From the NCBI RefSeq assembly GCF_003208175.1, contig NZ_QKMR01000007.1, positions 1-64,000 on the forward strand: a DNA stretch of 64,000 bases, read 5' to 3'. A program made the position numbers and the translations under genes. Positions 38,185-46,753 of this stretch are shown in pieces. This stretch comes from Ruminiclostridium sufflavum DSM 19573. GTDB taxonomy: Bacteria; Bacillota; Clostridia; Acetivibrionales; DSM-1351. The first letter of the stretch is position 1. Each line of letters begins with the position of its first letter. The notes below the pieces were generated by a model that saw nothing but the letters and a program-made list of their open reading frames with translations, was not told the DNA's origin and did not search any database.

Positions 38185-39057
38185 TTACAGATTTCTTATA
38201 TATGCAATCATCTGCTTGCCTGCTACCGCACCCTGACCAACCGCGGCAGAAACCTGCTTCAACCCTTCTGTGCAATCTCCCGCAGCAAACAGTCCTTTCA
38301 TATTAGTCATCTGATTTTCATCAACGACAACAGAGCTTTTTTTCGTTATAACACCCAGCTTCCTTGCGAAGTCTGTGCTTGAAGCAGATTCAAAGGCTAT
38401 AAACAGGCCATCTATGCTCTCCTGTGTTCCGTCTTCAAATATAATATTTTCAATGGTATCATTTCCGTCAATTTCCTTGATTATCTTTTTATTTATAGAA
38501 AATTTTGAAATTAGATTATTGTATTTGTCTGACAGCTCCAGCTCTTTTCCGTTAGTGAAAATTGTTATATTCTTACTAAGATTATCAAGCTCCATAGCTT
38601 CATGTATAACATAGTCTTTATATCCCACCAGACCGACCTTTAAGCCTCTGTAAAAGAATCCGTCGCAGGTTGTGCAATAGCTGACTCCTTTTCCTTCAAA
38701 CTCGGTCAGTCTATCAATTTTTAATTTTACGTTCTGCTGCCCTGTAGCTAACAAGACCGATTTGCAGGAATAGTTCTGATCTGTGGTATAAACATCAAAA
38801 AATTCACCTTTATCTATGGCTATAACCTCATTATCATCAAATTTTACACCCAGCCTCTTTGCCTGCTTTTCTCCCTGTTCTAAAAGATACCTTCCTGAAA
38901 CCGGTTCGGCAAATCCATAATAATTTTCAATTCTGTCTGCCTTACTTAATGAGCTTTTATCCTGCCCTATAACCAAGGTCCTCATACCGGCCCGTACTGT
39001 ATACAGCGCTGCGGATATGCCGGCAGGGCCTTTTCCGATAATTATCGCATCAAACAT
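38185..39057 (-). CDS. Thioredoxin-reductase-like flavoprotein
   Basis: A 290-residue flavoprotein. The FAD-binding IIGKGPAGISAALYTVRAG opens the protein, YCTTCDGFF (about residues 127-135) holds the redox Cys pair, and GLFAAGDCTEG closes the FAD site. The usual NADPH motif (GGGDSA) and the basic HRR motif are missing; the region reads VGLVGYKDYVIHEA. Clostridia have ferredoxin-dependent flavin thioredoxin reductases of this type, so the donor may be ferredoxin rather than NADPH (inference). Confidence 0.85.
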   Translation of the reverse strand: MFDAIIIGKGPAGISAALYTVRAGMRTLVIGQDKSSLSKADRIENYYGFAEPVSGRYLLEQGEKQAKRLGVKFDDNEVIAIDKGEFFDVYTTDQNYSCKSVLLATGQQNVKLKIDRLTEFEGKGVSYCTTCDGFFYRGLKVGLVGYKDYVIHEAMELDNLSKNITIFTNGKELELSDKYNNLISKFSINKKIIKEIDGNDTIENIIFEDGTQESIDGLFIAFESASSTDFARKLGVITKKSSVVVDENQMTNMKGLFAAGDCTEGLKQVSAAVGQGAVAGKQMIAYIRNL

Positions 39058-39224
39058 GCTTTCTCCCCCTATATAATTTTTTATTTTTTATAACAGAGCA
39101 ATCTTATAACATTATTATACTATACCACCATATATTATTTTCAAAATTAGTTTTATTAATGTAACAACTTTTATTTTAGCCACATATTATGCAATATCTT
39201 AATTATTTATTTGGAGGTAAAGTT

Positions 39225-39434
39225 ATGGGATGTTTTGGTGGAAGTAAAAGTTGTGATGGCGGCTTTGGATGTGAATGGCTGATCATATTGGCATTGATTT
39301 TCTTCTGCTGCTGTAATGGTAGCTCTTGCTGCTTCTCAGATTTATTTGATGACTGCGACTGGTTAATATGGCTTGCAATAATCCTGTTGCTGATATACCT
39401 TTGCTGCTGTGGCGAAGATAGTTGCTGCGATTAA
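39225..39434 (+). CDS. Cys-rich small membrane protein with a tandem repeat
   Basis: A 69-residue protein with 14 Cys. Two hydrophobic segments are each followed by a Cys cluster: WLIILALIFFCCCNGSSCC and WLIWLAIILLLIYLCCCGED, the latter followed by SCC. The two halves clearly repeat one another. The ATG chosen follows GGAGG by 7 nt; an ATG 12 codons upstream has no site. Not recognised; small Cys-rich or Gly-rich membrane proteins are often made during sporulation. It is divergent from the flavoprotein gene and has its own hairpin terminator. Confidence 0.65.
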   Translation: MGCFGGSKSCDGGFGCEWLIILALIFFCCCNGSSCCFSDLFDDCDWLIWLAIILLLIYLCCCGEDSCCD

Positions 39435-39564
39435 TTACATGCAACCGCGCAAACCGCTGTAATCGGTTAAGCGGAGGCCTTGAGGCTGATGCCTGCCTAA
39501 GTGCAATTCGTATAATCCAATTATTGAAACCTAAAATAATCGCTTTAAGCAAATATTTGCATTA

Positions 39565-39600
39565 ATAGCAAGGCTTCAAACCGTAATTGACTTTATGACA
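39565..39600 (-). repeat. Dispersed intergenic repeat, copy 6 (partial)
   Basis: AGCAAGGCTTCAAACCGTAA then TTGACTTTATGACA matches the inverse of the repeat's 5' part. It lies downstream of the Cys-rich gene in the gap 39435-39750, which also holds a hairpin and a possible sporulation promoter. Confidence 0.65.
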
Positions 39601-39614
39601 GGCCAAAATTACTT

Positions 39615-39655
39615 AAATAGAAGCTTGGGTTATTGATTGATCCAAGCTTCTATTT
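39615..39655 (+). terminator. Perfect hairpin, probable terminator of the Cys-rich gene
   Basis: AAATAGAAGCTTGG and CCAAGCTTCTATTT form a 14-bp perfect stem with a 13-nt loop. The T-tract downstream is poor (AAAATTTTG), so termination is likely but not certain. It lies 180 nt past the gene. Confidence 0.6.
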
Positions 39656-39677
39656 AAAATTTTGAAGTATAGTTTGT

Positions 39678-39706
39678 ACATATAGGTATGCCATCAGGCA
39701 TAAAAT
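39678..39706 (+). promoter_or_regulatory. Possible sporulation (sigma-E/K-like) promoter
   Basis: ACATATA (39678-39684), 14 nt, then CATAAAAT (39699-39706) resembles the sigma-E pattern, with one mismatch in the -10 and two in the -35. It would start transcription about 35 nt before the gene at 39751. No good TTGACA/TATAAT pair is present. Confidence 0.35.
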
Positions 39707-39750
39707 GTAAATAGCGATAATTTTTTATATTACATAGCGGAGGTTTTTCT

Positions 39751-40068
39751 ATGGGAGATTCATTAAGCAAGAAGCTGCAAGAAATGATGTCTGATAAAAA
39801 GGTTCAATCAAAAGTAAATAAAGCAATTGAAATGCTGAAAAAAGAAAATCCTGATGAAATCGAGAAAAAAATTGCAAAAATCGACAAAGAAGAGCTGGTA
39901 AAGAAAATCAACGAAATAGATGAAGAAAAGCTTAAAAATATGAAAATTGATAAGGATGAAATAAAAAAGAAAATAACCCAGGATGATTTGAACAAGCTGG
40001 AAAAAATGCTTGGTAAAGATAGTGAAGCTATAATGAAAAAGGTAAATGATTTCTTGAAATCAAAATGA
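39751..40068 (+). CDS. Charged helical protein with short tandem repeats
   Basis: A 105-residue, highly charged, soluble, probably all-helical protein, not recognised. The middle (about residues 36-80) is built of units of about 11-12 residues sharing ID(K/E)(E/D)x(L/I)xxK, for example KIDKEELVKK, EIDEEKLKNM and KIDKDEIKKK. GGAGG lies 8 nt before the ATG. It begins a three-gene plus-strand cluster with 20- and 40-nt spacers. Confidence 0.7.
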   Translation: MGDSLSKKLQEMMSDKKVQSKVNKAIEMLKKENPDEIEKKIAKIDKEELVKKINEIDEEKLKNMKIDKDEIKKKITQDDLNKLEKMLGKDSEAIMKKVNDFLKSK

Positions 40069-40088
40069 AGTCATTGGGAGGTATTTGA

Positions 40089-40490
40089 ATGAGTGACGAC
40101 ATGGGCGAGAAATTTAAACAAATAGCAGAAATGCTAGGCGGACAAAACTCAAACGCAAATATCCCTGAAAATGTTAAGGGCTTATTAAACATGCTTATGT
40201 CCAATAGTACTAATGAAGAAAGCCCATCTGAAAATAATTCCGGTGAAAAAACCGACACAGCGGATACTCCTCCAAAAGCCGCTGACGAAGCAAATGATTT
40301 GTCAAGAAAAGTGAAAAAGGCTATGAATGCAATTTCTCCAAGTGATCCAAAGATAAATTTACTGAATGCAATTAATCCTTATTTAAATAAAAAAAGGCAG
40401 AAAAAACTTAAAAAATGCATGAAGCTAATGCAAATGGGCAGCCTGACAAGACTATTTGACGATAATGATGAACGAGAGGACAGAAGTTAA
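40089..40490 (+). CDS. Small soluble protein of unknown function
   Basis: A 133-residue protein, not recognised. A disordered middle rich in Ser, Asn, Glu and Pro (about residues 38-78) separates an N-terminal helical part from a basic C-terminal part. The latter contains DPKINLLNAINPYLNKKRQK and KKCMKLMQMGSLTRLF, a pattern I believe recurs in other small Clostridia proteins. GGGAGG lies before the ATG. It is co-directional with its neighbours, 20 nt after the first gene. Confidence 0.7.
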   Translation: MSDDMGEKFKQIAEMLGGQNSNANIPENVKGLLNMLMSNSTNEESPSENNSGEKTDTADTPPKAADEANDLSRKVKKAMNAISPSDPKINLLNAINPYLNKKRQKKLKKCMKLMQMGSLTRLFDDNDEREDRS

Positions 40491-40530
40491 ATTATAAACT
40501 AAGAATCAGTTCAGGATAGGAGTGTCAAGT

Positions 40531-40911
40531 ATGGTTTACAGTAAACATACACCAAAATCTAGAAAATATAAAAAAAATAACTCTTATTCAACGGAATACA
40601 AAACAGCTGTGCCTAATTCCGAGGGTTCCAAAGCAGCCCCTCCGGATTCAGGTGAAAATACGCTGCCTTCCGCCGGACCTGTAAATATGAAAGAAAAAAA
40701 GAGCTTCCCTGCCTTCGGCTTTCTTAATTCCTTATTCGGATCGGATGATAGAGCCGAAAGATCGGATAAATCTCTTTTTAATATATTAGGACACGATATC
40801 TGTTTAGATGACTTACTTCTTGTAGGTCTCATTTTACTGCTTTTAACAGATAAAATGGAGGATGAAATATTATTGCTTGTTCTCGCATATCTGCTTTTAG
40901 ATATTATTTAG
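40531..40911 (+). CDS. Small protein with C-terminal hydrophobic hairpin
   Basis: A 126-residue protein, not recognised. The first 20 residues are basic, the middle is Pro/Ser-rich and probably disordered, and residues 90-126 hold two hydrophobic stretches (LDDLLLVGLILLLLTDK and ILLLVLAYLLLDII). The ATG at 40531 has AGGAG 8 nt upstream; the in-frame GTG three codons earlier directly abuts that site. Its 3' end overlaps the convergent membrane gene by 8 nt. Confidence 0.65.
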   Translation: MVYSKHTPKSRKYKKNNSYSTEYKTAVPNSEGSKAAPPDSGENTLPSAGPVNMKEKKSFPAFGFLNSLFGSDDRAERSDKSLFNILGHDICLDDLLLVGLILLLLTDKMEDEILLLVLAYLLLDII

Positions 40912-41794
40912 CTTTAGACAAGGCTTTGTATTTATCATTGCACCTGTTAAAAGAATAGAATACAAAGCATACCTGCAAAGCAATAAATACAGTTTTAAAA
41001 ATAATATTTATAATAAGCAATATACTGGTTGTAGCTCCTGAAACAATCTGAGCATTCGCTAAAGAAAAATTAGCTATTACGTAAATGGAATCGAAAATTA
41101 AAAGAGTAATATCAAATATAATAAACTTGGACAACAATGTCCAAAAATTTTTGTCAGATATCTTTTTAGCAATTTTGAAGTGATTCCTGTCATATGTCAA
41201 GGCTGACGGATACCAAAACACTAAGTACTGCCTCAGGAATGCAAAGCTGAAAAACAGTACCAATAGGGTAATAACAGACAGCAGTATTCCTGCAAATACA
41301 TTTATTGCCCCGCTGAATGCATTGTCTAAAAATATTGCTGCAGGAATAGATGCAATAAAAGCATAAATAACAAATAATATAATTATGCTCAATGTCCATA
41401 GATTAAGTGATATCATCCTTAAAAAATATTTTTTTACCCCTGCCATAAATTCGCTGCCTTCTTTTTTAGCTCTATCCTGTACCGCATTATTCAACATATT
41501 GAAATACCCGGATAACAGCAGGCCAAAGATTAAAGCAGTAGCCACAACAAGAATGACTAAAACAAGAATAACTATTGCAGCTGTCTGCGGTACAAGCATG
41601 GCACCAACCAAGAATTGAATTATATTAATGTAAGCATCAAAAGGACTTCCTGTCTTAAACATCGAAATTCCATAAAATAGTGTAATAAAAAGGGTTTCAG
41701 CAATACCTGCTATTGTACTGAGTATAATAGTCATCACAAGTATTGACGGCCTTTTGGCAAGTAAACGAACTGCATTGTTTAGTGTACCCATCAT
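40904..41794 (-). CDS. Polytopic membrane protein of unknown function
   Basis: A 296-residue protein with about six membrane segments (near residues 17-40, 53-95, 130-155, 165-190, 225-245 and 255-280). It has no catalytic motif that I recognise. The layout recalls uncharacterised integral membrane families with an N-terminal RPSILVMTIILSTIAGIAE segment. A perfect 22-bp palindrome lies 46 nt upstream of the start. Two adjacent ATG codons follow AAGGA. Confidence 0.7.
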   Translation of the reverse strand: MMGTLNNAVRLLAKRPSILVMTIILSTIAGIAETLFITLFYGISMFKTGSPFDAYINIIQFLVGAMLVPQTAAIVILVLVILVVATALIFGLLLSGYFNMLNNAVQDRAKKEGSEFMAGVKKYFLRMISLNLWTLSIIILFVIYAFIASIPAAIFLDNAFSGAINVFAGILLSVITLLVLFFSFAFLRQYLVFWYPSALTYDRNHFKIAKKISDKNFWTLLSKFIIFDITLLIFDSIYVIANFSLANAQIVSGATTSILLIINIIFKTVFIALQVCFVFYSFNRCNDKYKALSKAK

Positions 41795-41839
41795 TGTCCT
41801 TCTTTCCTAAATTAATATAGCGTGGCTTACCATAACCTA

Positions 41840-41861
41840 GATTGCCGGATATCCGGCAATC
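41840..41861. promoter_or_regulatory. Perfect 22-bp palindrome, possible operator
   Basis: GATTGCCGGAT followed directly by its exact inverse. It has no loop and no T-tract on either side, so it looks more like a protein-binding site than a terminator. It lies between tex and the membrane gene, and may control the latter. Confidence 0.4.
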
Positions 41862-41974
41862 CTTATACAGTATGAATATGCATTCTATAATATCATGTCA
41901 CAATAATAAATAACAATATAATACTATAACATTTTACCACATATCATATTATCATAATTTAAATAAATCTCAAA

Positions 41975-44128
41975 TTATTTTATATCCCGCATACTCAGTG
42001 AAATTCTTTTTCTGTCAAAATCAACCTCAAGGATTCTTACTTTTACAATATCTCCTACTGCTACAATACCCATCGGATTCCTTACGAATCTGTCTGCAAG
42101 CTGTGAAATATGGACAAGTCCGTCCTGATGAACTCCTATATCCACAAAAGCACCAAAATCAGCAACATTCCTTACTGTACCGGTCAGCACCATTCCCGGC
42201 CTCAAGTCCTCCATGCTAAGTATATCTGTACGCAGCGCAGGCTTCGGCAGCTCATCTCTCGGATCTCTTCCGGGCTTTAACAGCTCATTTATAATATCCC
42301 TCAAGGTTGGAACTCCTGCCTCCAGCTCTTCTGCAACCCTTGCTATTCCATACTGCTCAACCCTCTTGTCCAATCCGTCAAGCTTTTTGAGCTTGACATC
42401 GGATAAATTATACCCCATTTTATCCAGCAGCCTTTTGGCAGCCTTATATGACTCAGGATGAACAGAAGTATTGTCAAGTATATTATCTCCGTCAGTTATT
42501 CTGAGAAAACCGGCACATTGTTCAAATGTCTTGCCCCCCAGCTTTTTAACTTTTTTAATTTCGTTTCTGCTTTTAAATTTTCCGTTCTGCTCTCTGTACT
42601 CAACTACATTTCTGGCAATAGAAGCAGATACACCTGAAACATATGATAACAATGGAGCAGAAGCCGTATTCAAATCAACTCCCACATTATTTACACAGGT
42701 TTCAACCACTCCGCCTAAAGATTCGTCCAATCTTTTTTGATTCATATCATGCTGGTACTGTCCGACGCCAATAGCCTTCGGATCAATTTTGACCAATTCC
42801 GCAAGAGGGTCCTGAAGTCTTCTAGCAATTGATACGGCACTGCGCAATGCCACATCAAAATCCGGAAACTCTTCTGCTCCAAGCTTTGAAGCAGAGTAAA
42901 CCGAAGCTCCCGCCTCACTGACAACCATATAATACACCCTTCTGTCTATCTCCCTTAAAAGCTCAACAACAAACATTTCAGATTCTTTTGATGCTGTGCC
43001 GTTTCCGATAGAAATAATATCAACCTTGTAATTGTCAATAAGCTTTTTGATTTTAAGCTTTGCTTCCTCCACCTTGTTTTGAGGCGGAGTAGGATAAATT
43101 ACAGTTGTCTCAAGTACCTTGCCGGTTTCATCCACAACAGCAATTTTGCAGCCTGTCCTGTATGCCGGATCTAATCCCAGCACGACTCTGTCTTTAACAG
43201 GAGGCTGTAAAAGAAGATTCCTAAGATTTTCCGAAAATACCTTTATAGCCTGCTCTTGGGCTACTTCCGTCAGCTTGCTTCTGATGTCTCTCTCCAGAGA
43301 CGGAAAAATAAGCCTGCTATACGAATCCTCAATTGCACGTTCCACATATTTACCCATGTCCTGATTTGTATTCCTGATAGCCTTCCCCTTAAGATACATC
43401 AGGCACTTAGCACTGTCCGCATTAATTTTTACCTGTAAATATTCTTCCTTCTCTCCTCTGTTTATAGCCAGAACTCTGTGATTGGCTATTTTGGAAACGG
43501 GCTCTTTAAATTCATAATACATCCTGTATACGGAGTCCTCTTCCTTTTTCGCGGCTGTTTCTATTAATCCGTCCCTGAAAATTATCTCCCTTAAGGCTTT
43601 GCGGTACCCTGCATTATCAGAAATTTCCTCAGCCATAATATCCATTGCACCCGCTAAAGCCTCTTGTGCAGTATTTATTCCCTTTTCAGCATCAATATAT
43701 CTTGCTGCTATTTCTTCTGCAGCAGTCGCTGACGGCATCTGAGCGTAAATAATTATTGCCAGAGGCTCTAAGCCTCTTTCCTTTGCAATTGATGCGCGGG
43801 TTTTCCTTTTAACCTTGTAGGGTCTGTAAATATCCTCAATTTCCTGAAGTGTAACCGCAGCATCCAATGCTTTGCCGAGTTCTTCCGTCAGCTTCTCCTG
43901 CCCGTCTATAAGCCTTCTGACATCTTCCCGCCTTTCATCCAAATTTCTCAAGTATACCAGACGGTCATATAATTCTCTCAGCACCTGGTCATTAAGCTCC
44001 CCTGTTGCTTCTTTTCTATATCTGGCTATAAACGGTATGGTATTACCCTCATCAATCAAATTGACAGTATTCTGTACCTGAAAACGCTTTAAATTAAATT
44101 CCTTTATCAATTGTTCAATAATATTCAT
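41975..44128 (-). CDS. tex: Tex-family RNA-binding transcription accessory protein
   Basis: A 717-residue protein of normal Tex length. The N-terminal helical region (IPFIARYRKEATGELND) leads to a YqgF-like RNase H fold (VLGLDPAYRTGCKIAVVDETG). A helix-hairpin-helix pair follows (ASAPLLSYVSGVSASIARN, ending near KKLGGKTFEQCAGFLRI), then a C-terminal S1 domain (LTGTVRNVADFGAFVDIGVH). Tex binds nucleic acid and influences gene expression. It appears monocistronic. Confidence 0.96.
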   Translation of the reverse strand: MNIIEQLIKEFNLKRFQVQNTVNLIDEGNTIPFIARYRKEATGELNDQVLRELYDRLVYLRNLDERREDVRRLIDGQEKLTEELGKALDAAVTLQEIEDIYRPYKVKRKTRASIAKERGLEPLAIIIYAQMPSATAAEEIAARYIDAEKGINTAQEALAGAMDIMAEEISDNAGYRKALREIIFRDGLIETAAKKEEDSVYRMYYEFKEPVSKIANHRVLAINRGEKEEYLQVKINADSAKCLMYLKGKAIRNTNQDMGKYVERAIEDSYSRLIFPSLERDIRSKLTEVAQEQAIKVFSENLRNLLLQPPVKDRVVLGLDPAYRTGCKIAVVDETGKVLETTVIYPTPPQNKVEEAKLKIKKLIDNYKVDIISIGNGTASKESEMFVVELLREIDRRVYYMVVSEAGASVYSASKLGAEEFPDFDVALRSAVSIARRLQDPLAELVKIDPKAIGVGQYQHDMNQKRLDESLGGVVETCVNNVGVDLNTASAPLLSYVSGVSASIARNVVEYREQNGKFKSRNEIKKVKKLGGKTFEQCAGFLRITDGDNILDNTSVHPESYKAAKRLLDKMGYNLSDVKLKKLDGLDKRVEQYGIARVAEELEAGVPTLRDIINELLKPGRDPRDELPKPALRTDILSMEDLRPGMVLTGTVRNVADFGAFVDIGVHQDGLVHISQLADRFVRNPMGIVAVGDIVKVRILEVDFDRKRISLSMRDIK

Positions 44129-44227
44129 AATTTTGCTCTGCTCTCCGTTTTAAGCCGGCACCGTTATAGTTCTCAAAAAATACAGCCGAGAGCTTCCTCC
44201 CTGTATCTAATTTTGCGGGTATAGGCT

Positions 44228-45169
44228 TTATTTGCAAACATTTATTTCTTCTATTACTAGCTCTCGCTTCAATACGTTAACTCTTTCAGTATTTATAAGT
44301 CCTATTTCAACAAATTCTGTATTTGATGCGGCACATGCGGCACCAAGCCTGAAGCATTCTTTTACAGGCAGTCCCTCTGCAATGCCATAGCTGATGCCTG
44401 CTACCATCGAATCCCCGGAGCCTATGGTATTTATCACATTTACATCAACCGGATAAGCTTTGTATGCAGTATTTTCACTCACTAATAAAGCGCCCTCCGC
44501 CCCCATTGAAGTAACAACAACTTTGACTCCTTTATTTATTATCCCTTTACATGCTTCCAAAATTTGAGCTTCAGTGGTAAATTGCATATCAAAATATTCT
44601 GAAAGCTCTCTCAAGTTTGGTTTTATCAAATAAGGCTCAGCGCTTATTCCTTGCTTTAGTATCTCTCCGCTGGCATCCAAAATAGTTTTAACACCAAGCT
44701 TATTTGCTTCTTTTATAAGCTTCGAATATGTTTCGGCACCTAATCCCTTGGGAAGGCCTCCAGAACAAACAAGTACCTTTGAAGCCGTTATCTCCTGACA
44801 AAAAACCTCCCAAAAGGCTTCCCAAGCATCACCGCTAATTTCAGGACCTTCCTCGAGTATCTCTGTCTCTACATTATTAACCTTGTCTATTATATTATTA
44901 TTTGTTCTTGACTGCCCTTCCACCTCAATAAAAAACGTCCTTGCTCCGGTGCAGGCTGTACTTTCTTCCAGCCACTTACCTGTACCGCCGGCTTTGAAGC
45001 CCAGTACGGCTGCATCTCCCTCAAGCATTCTTGCAACTCTTGCAACATTAATGCCTTTACCTCCCGGGGATTGCAAGCAATTGCCGACTCTATACAGCCC
45101 TCCTGCGCTAAAATCATCTATCATATAGATTTTATCCACTGCGGGGCTTAATGACAACACTGTAATCAT
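44228..45169 (-). CDS. PfkB-family hexose kinase (1-phosphofructokinase-like)
   Basis: A 313-residue ribokinase-fold enzyme. The N-terminal motif SPGGKGINVARVARMLEG and the C-terminal NTIGSGDSMVAGISYGIAEG with the catalytic Asp are complete. The sequence is closest by eye to the FruK/LacC branch, which phosphorylates fructose-1-phosphate or tagatose-6-phosphate. No PTS or aldolase gene is adjacent, so the substrate is not fixed. The ATG follows GGAGA. Confidence 0.88.
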   Translation of the reverse strand: MITVLSLSPAVDKIYMIDDFSAGGLYRVGNCLQSPGGKGINVARVARMLEGDAAVLGFKAGGTGKWLEESTACTGARTFFIEVEGQSRTNNNIIDKVNNVETEILEEGPEISGDAWEAFWEVFCQEITASKVLVCSGGLPKGLGAETYSKLIKEANKLGVKTILDASGEILKQGISAEPYLIKPNLRELSEYFDMQFTTEAQILEACKGIINKGVKVVVTSMGAEGALLVSENTAYKAYPVDVNVINTIGSGDSMVAGISYGIAEGLPVKECFRLGAACAASNTEFVEIGLINTERVNVLKRELVIEEINVCK

Positions 45170-45325
45170 TTCTAATTTCTCTCCGTAAACTATAGGTTAT
45201 TCTTATATCTTTTGATTAGCAAAACCGAACCGCTCAAATTATGTACCCATTATAAGCTGAATTATATTATACCATTAAAATTTTATATATGGAATAAACA
45301 GAATCTTCGGTAATCCTTGTACAAA

Positions 45326-45364
45326 TAAAAAGAGGATCTGTGTATGCCACAAATCCTCTTTTTA
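45326..45364 (-). terminator. Intrinsic terminator of the 39-residue gene
   Basis: AAAAAGAGGAT(T)TGTG pairs with CACA(G)ATCCTCTTTTT. The T-tract ends the stem on either strand. It begins 6 nt past the stop of the small gene at 45370. Confidence 0.85.
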
Positions 45365-45369
45365 TAAAG

Positions 45370-45489
45370 CTACTTTTTCTTACCTGTTTTATTTTTACCG
45401 CCGCCATTGGTATCTTTATTTTCACCCAGCTGATCATTGTCAAAAGTAAGATTTTCATTATCACTTGACTGCTTCTTATTTTTACCCAT
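45370..45489 (-). CDS. 39-residue hydrophilic protein
   Basis: It encodes a very polar peptide that starts MGKNKKQ, is acidic in the middle and basic at the end (GGGKNKTGKKK). AAAGGA lies 10 nt before the ATG; a longer frame reaches 45570 but lacks a site. The immediate strong terminator supports a real transcript. Not recognised; it resembles minor small acid-soluble spore proteins only in size and composition. Confidence 0.5.
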   Translation of the reverse strand: MGKNKKQSSDNENLTFDNDQLGENKDTNGGGKNKTGKKK

Positions 45490-45609
45490 AAAACAGTATC
45501 CTTTCAAAATATTTAATTTTGCTTTGCTGAAAAGCTCAAATAAAACAAAGCTTATATCTAATTGTTCCATATTTATTGAAACTTATACTAAATTTTTCAT
45601 CAATCATTT

Positions 45610-46572
45610 TTAAATTTTAAAGGTTGATTTATTTATACTGCAAAGCTCCTTCACATTCTTCAGCTTATCCGAGAGCTCCAGCAGCGCTCTGTCTTTCATT
45701 TTGCACTCCAGCATGAAATCCAAATCCCTGTTAAAAATCTTTGCCGTCTTCAAAAAACTCATAAAATCATTAACATCAATATAATCCGCATGACTTCGAA
45801 ATTCCTTACAGCTTCTGGGGCTTGAAAAATGAAGCTTAGGAGGATACTCCTCTTGCTCCCAGGTCTTAAATATTCCGGGTAAAAGCTCCTCTATAGGTTC
45901 ACCGTTATTTACACAATTATGATGATGGACATCAAGAACCATGGGAATATTCAATTCCTTGCAAATATACAGCACATCAGAAGCAGTAAATGATTTATCG
46001 TCATTTTCAAGAATAATACGTTTGCGTATTCTATCGGGAAGGCGTTTAAAGTTTATCTTAAACCTTTCAATTGATTTTTCCTTGTCACCATACATGCCTC
46101 CCACATGCAGCACTAATTTATATTTATAATCATAAAGTCCCATTGCCTCAAACATCCTTACGTGATAATCAAGGTCTATGATTGATGCCTCAAGTACTTC
46201 CGGCTTTATGGAATTCAGCAGCGTGAAGTGGTCTGGATGAGCACTGACCCTGAAGTTATTTGCCTTTATAAAATCTCCGATTTGCTTGAATTCCTCATGA
46301 AATTCAGTGCCGAAATCCCAGCCGGATAATTCGTTATGCGTTGCAAGAGGTATGAGTTTCGATGTAAGCCTGTAAACCTCGATATTTAATGCCGCATTAT
46401 TTTTTAGTATTCTCAATGTGTTCCCGAGATTGCTTCTTGATACCCGTGCAAGCCTTATTTTTCTGGCATTTTCATCCTCAAGCTTCTTATACGCCGCATA
46501 AGTCACCGCACCGGACGGGGAGCAATTTTCTAAATCCAGCGTCATTGCTACAAATCCAAGTCTAAATATCAT
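45610..46572 (-). CDS. uvsE: UV DNA damage endonuclease
   Basis: A 320-residue TIM-barrel nuclease nicking 5' of UV photoproducts. It has the family opening RLGFVAMTLDLENCSPS, then SAHPDHFTLLN, LVLHVGGMYGDKEKSIERF, and VLDVHHHNCVN, which carry metal-binding His and Glu residues. The length is normal. The gene is common in spore formers. It stands alone, with a repeat copy upstream. Confidence 0.94.
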   Translation of the reverse strand: MIFRLGFVAMTLDLENCSPSGAVTYAAYKKLEDENARKIRLARVSRSNLGNTLRILKNNAALNIEVYRLTSKLIPLATHNELSGWDFGTEFHEEFKQIGDFIKANNFRVSAHPDHFTLLNSIKPEVLEASIIDLDYHVRMFEAMGLYDYKYKLVLHVGGMYGDKEKSIERFKINFKRLPDRIRKRIILENDDKSFTASDVLYICKELNIPMVLDVHHHNCVNNGEPIEELLPGIFKTWEQEEYPPKLHFSSPRSCKEFRSHADYIDVNDFMSFLKTAKIFNRDLDFMLECKMKDRALLELSDKLKNVKELCSINKSTFKI

Positions 46573-46672
46573 TTGAATATTCCTATTCCTTTTTCAGCGA
46601 TGCTTTTATTATTCCCCATCTCAAAATCAATTATTACCGGCTGAAAACCCGAGGCTATAAACCGGCAGTATC

Positions 46673-46720
46673 TGACTGAAGTCAATTACTGTTCAAGCCT
46701 TCCCTGCAATAGAATACCGG
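46673..46720 (+). repeat. Dispersed intergenic repeat, copy 7
   Basis: TGACTGAAGTCA (46673-46684), then ATTACTGTTCAAGCCTTCCC and a diverged centre, as in copy 1. It lies between uvsE and the xylulokinase terminator, in a gap with no other feature. Confidence 0.7.
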
Positions 46721-46753
46721 AGTAATATTTCTGAATATTTATTTTCAAACAGC

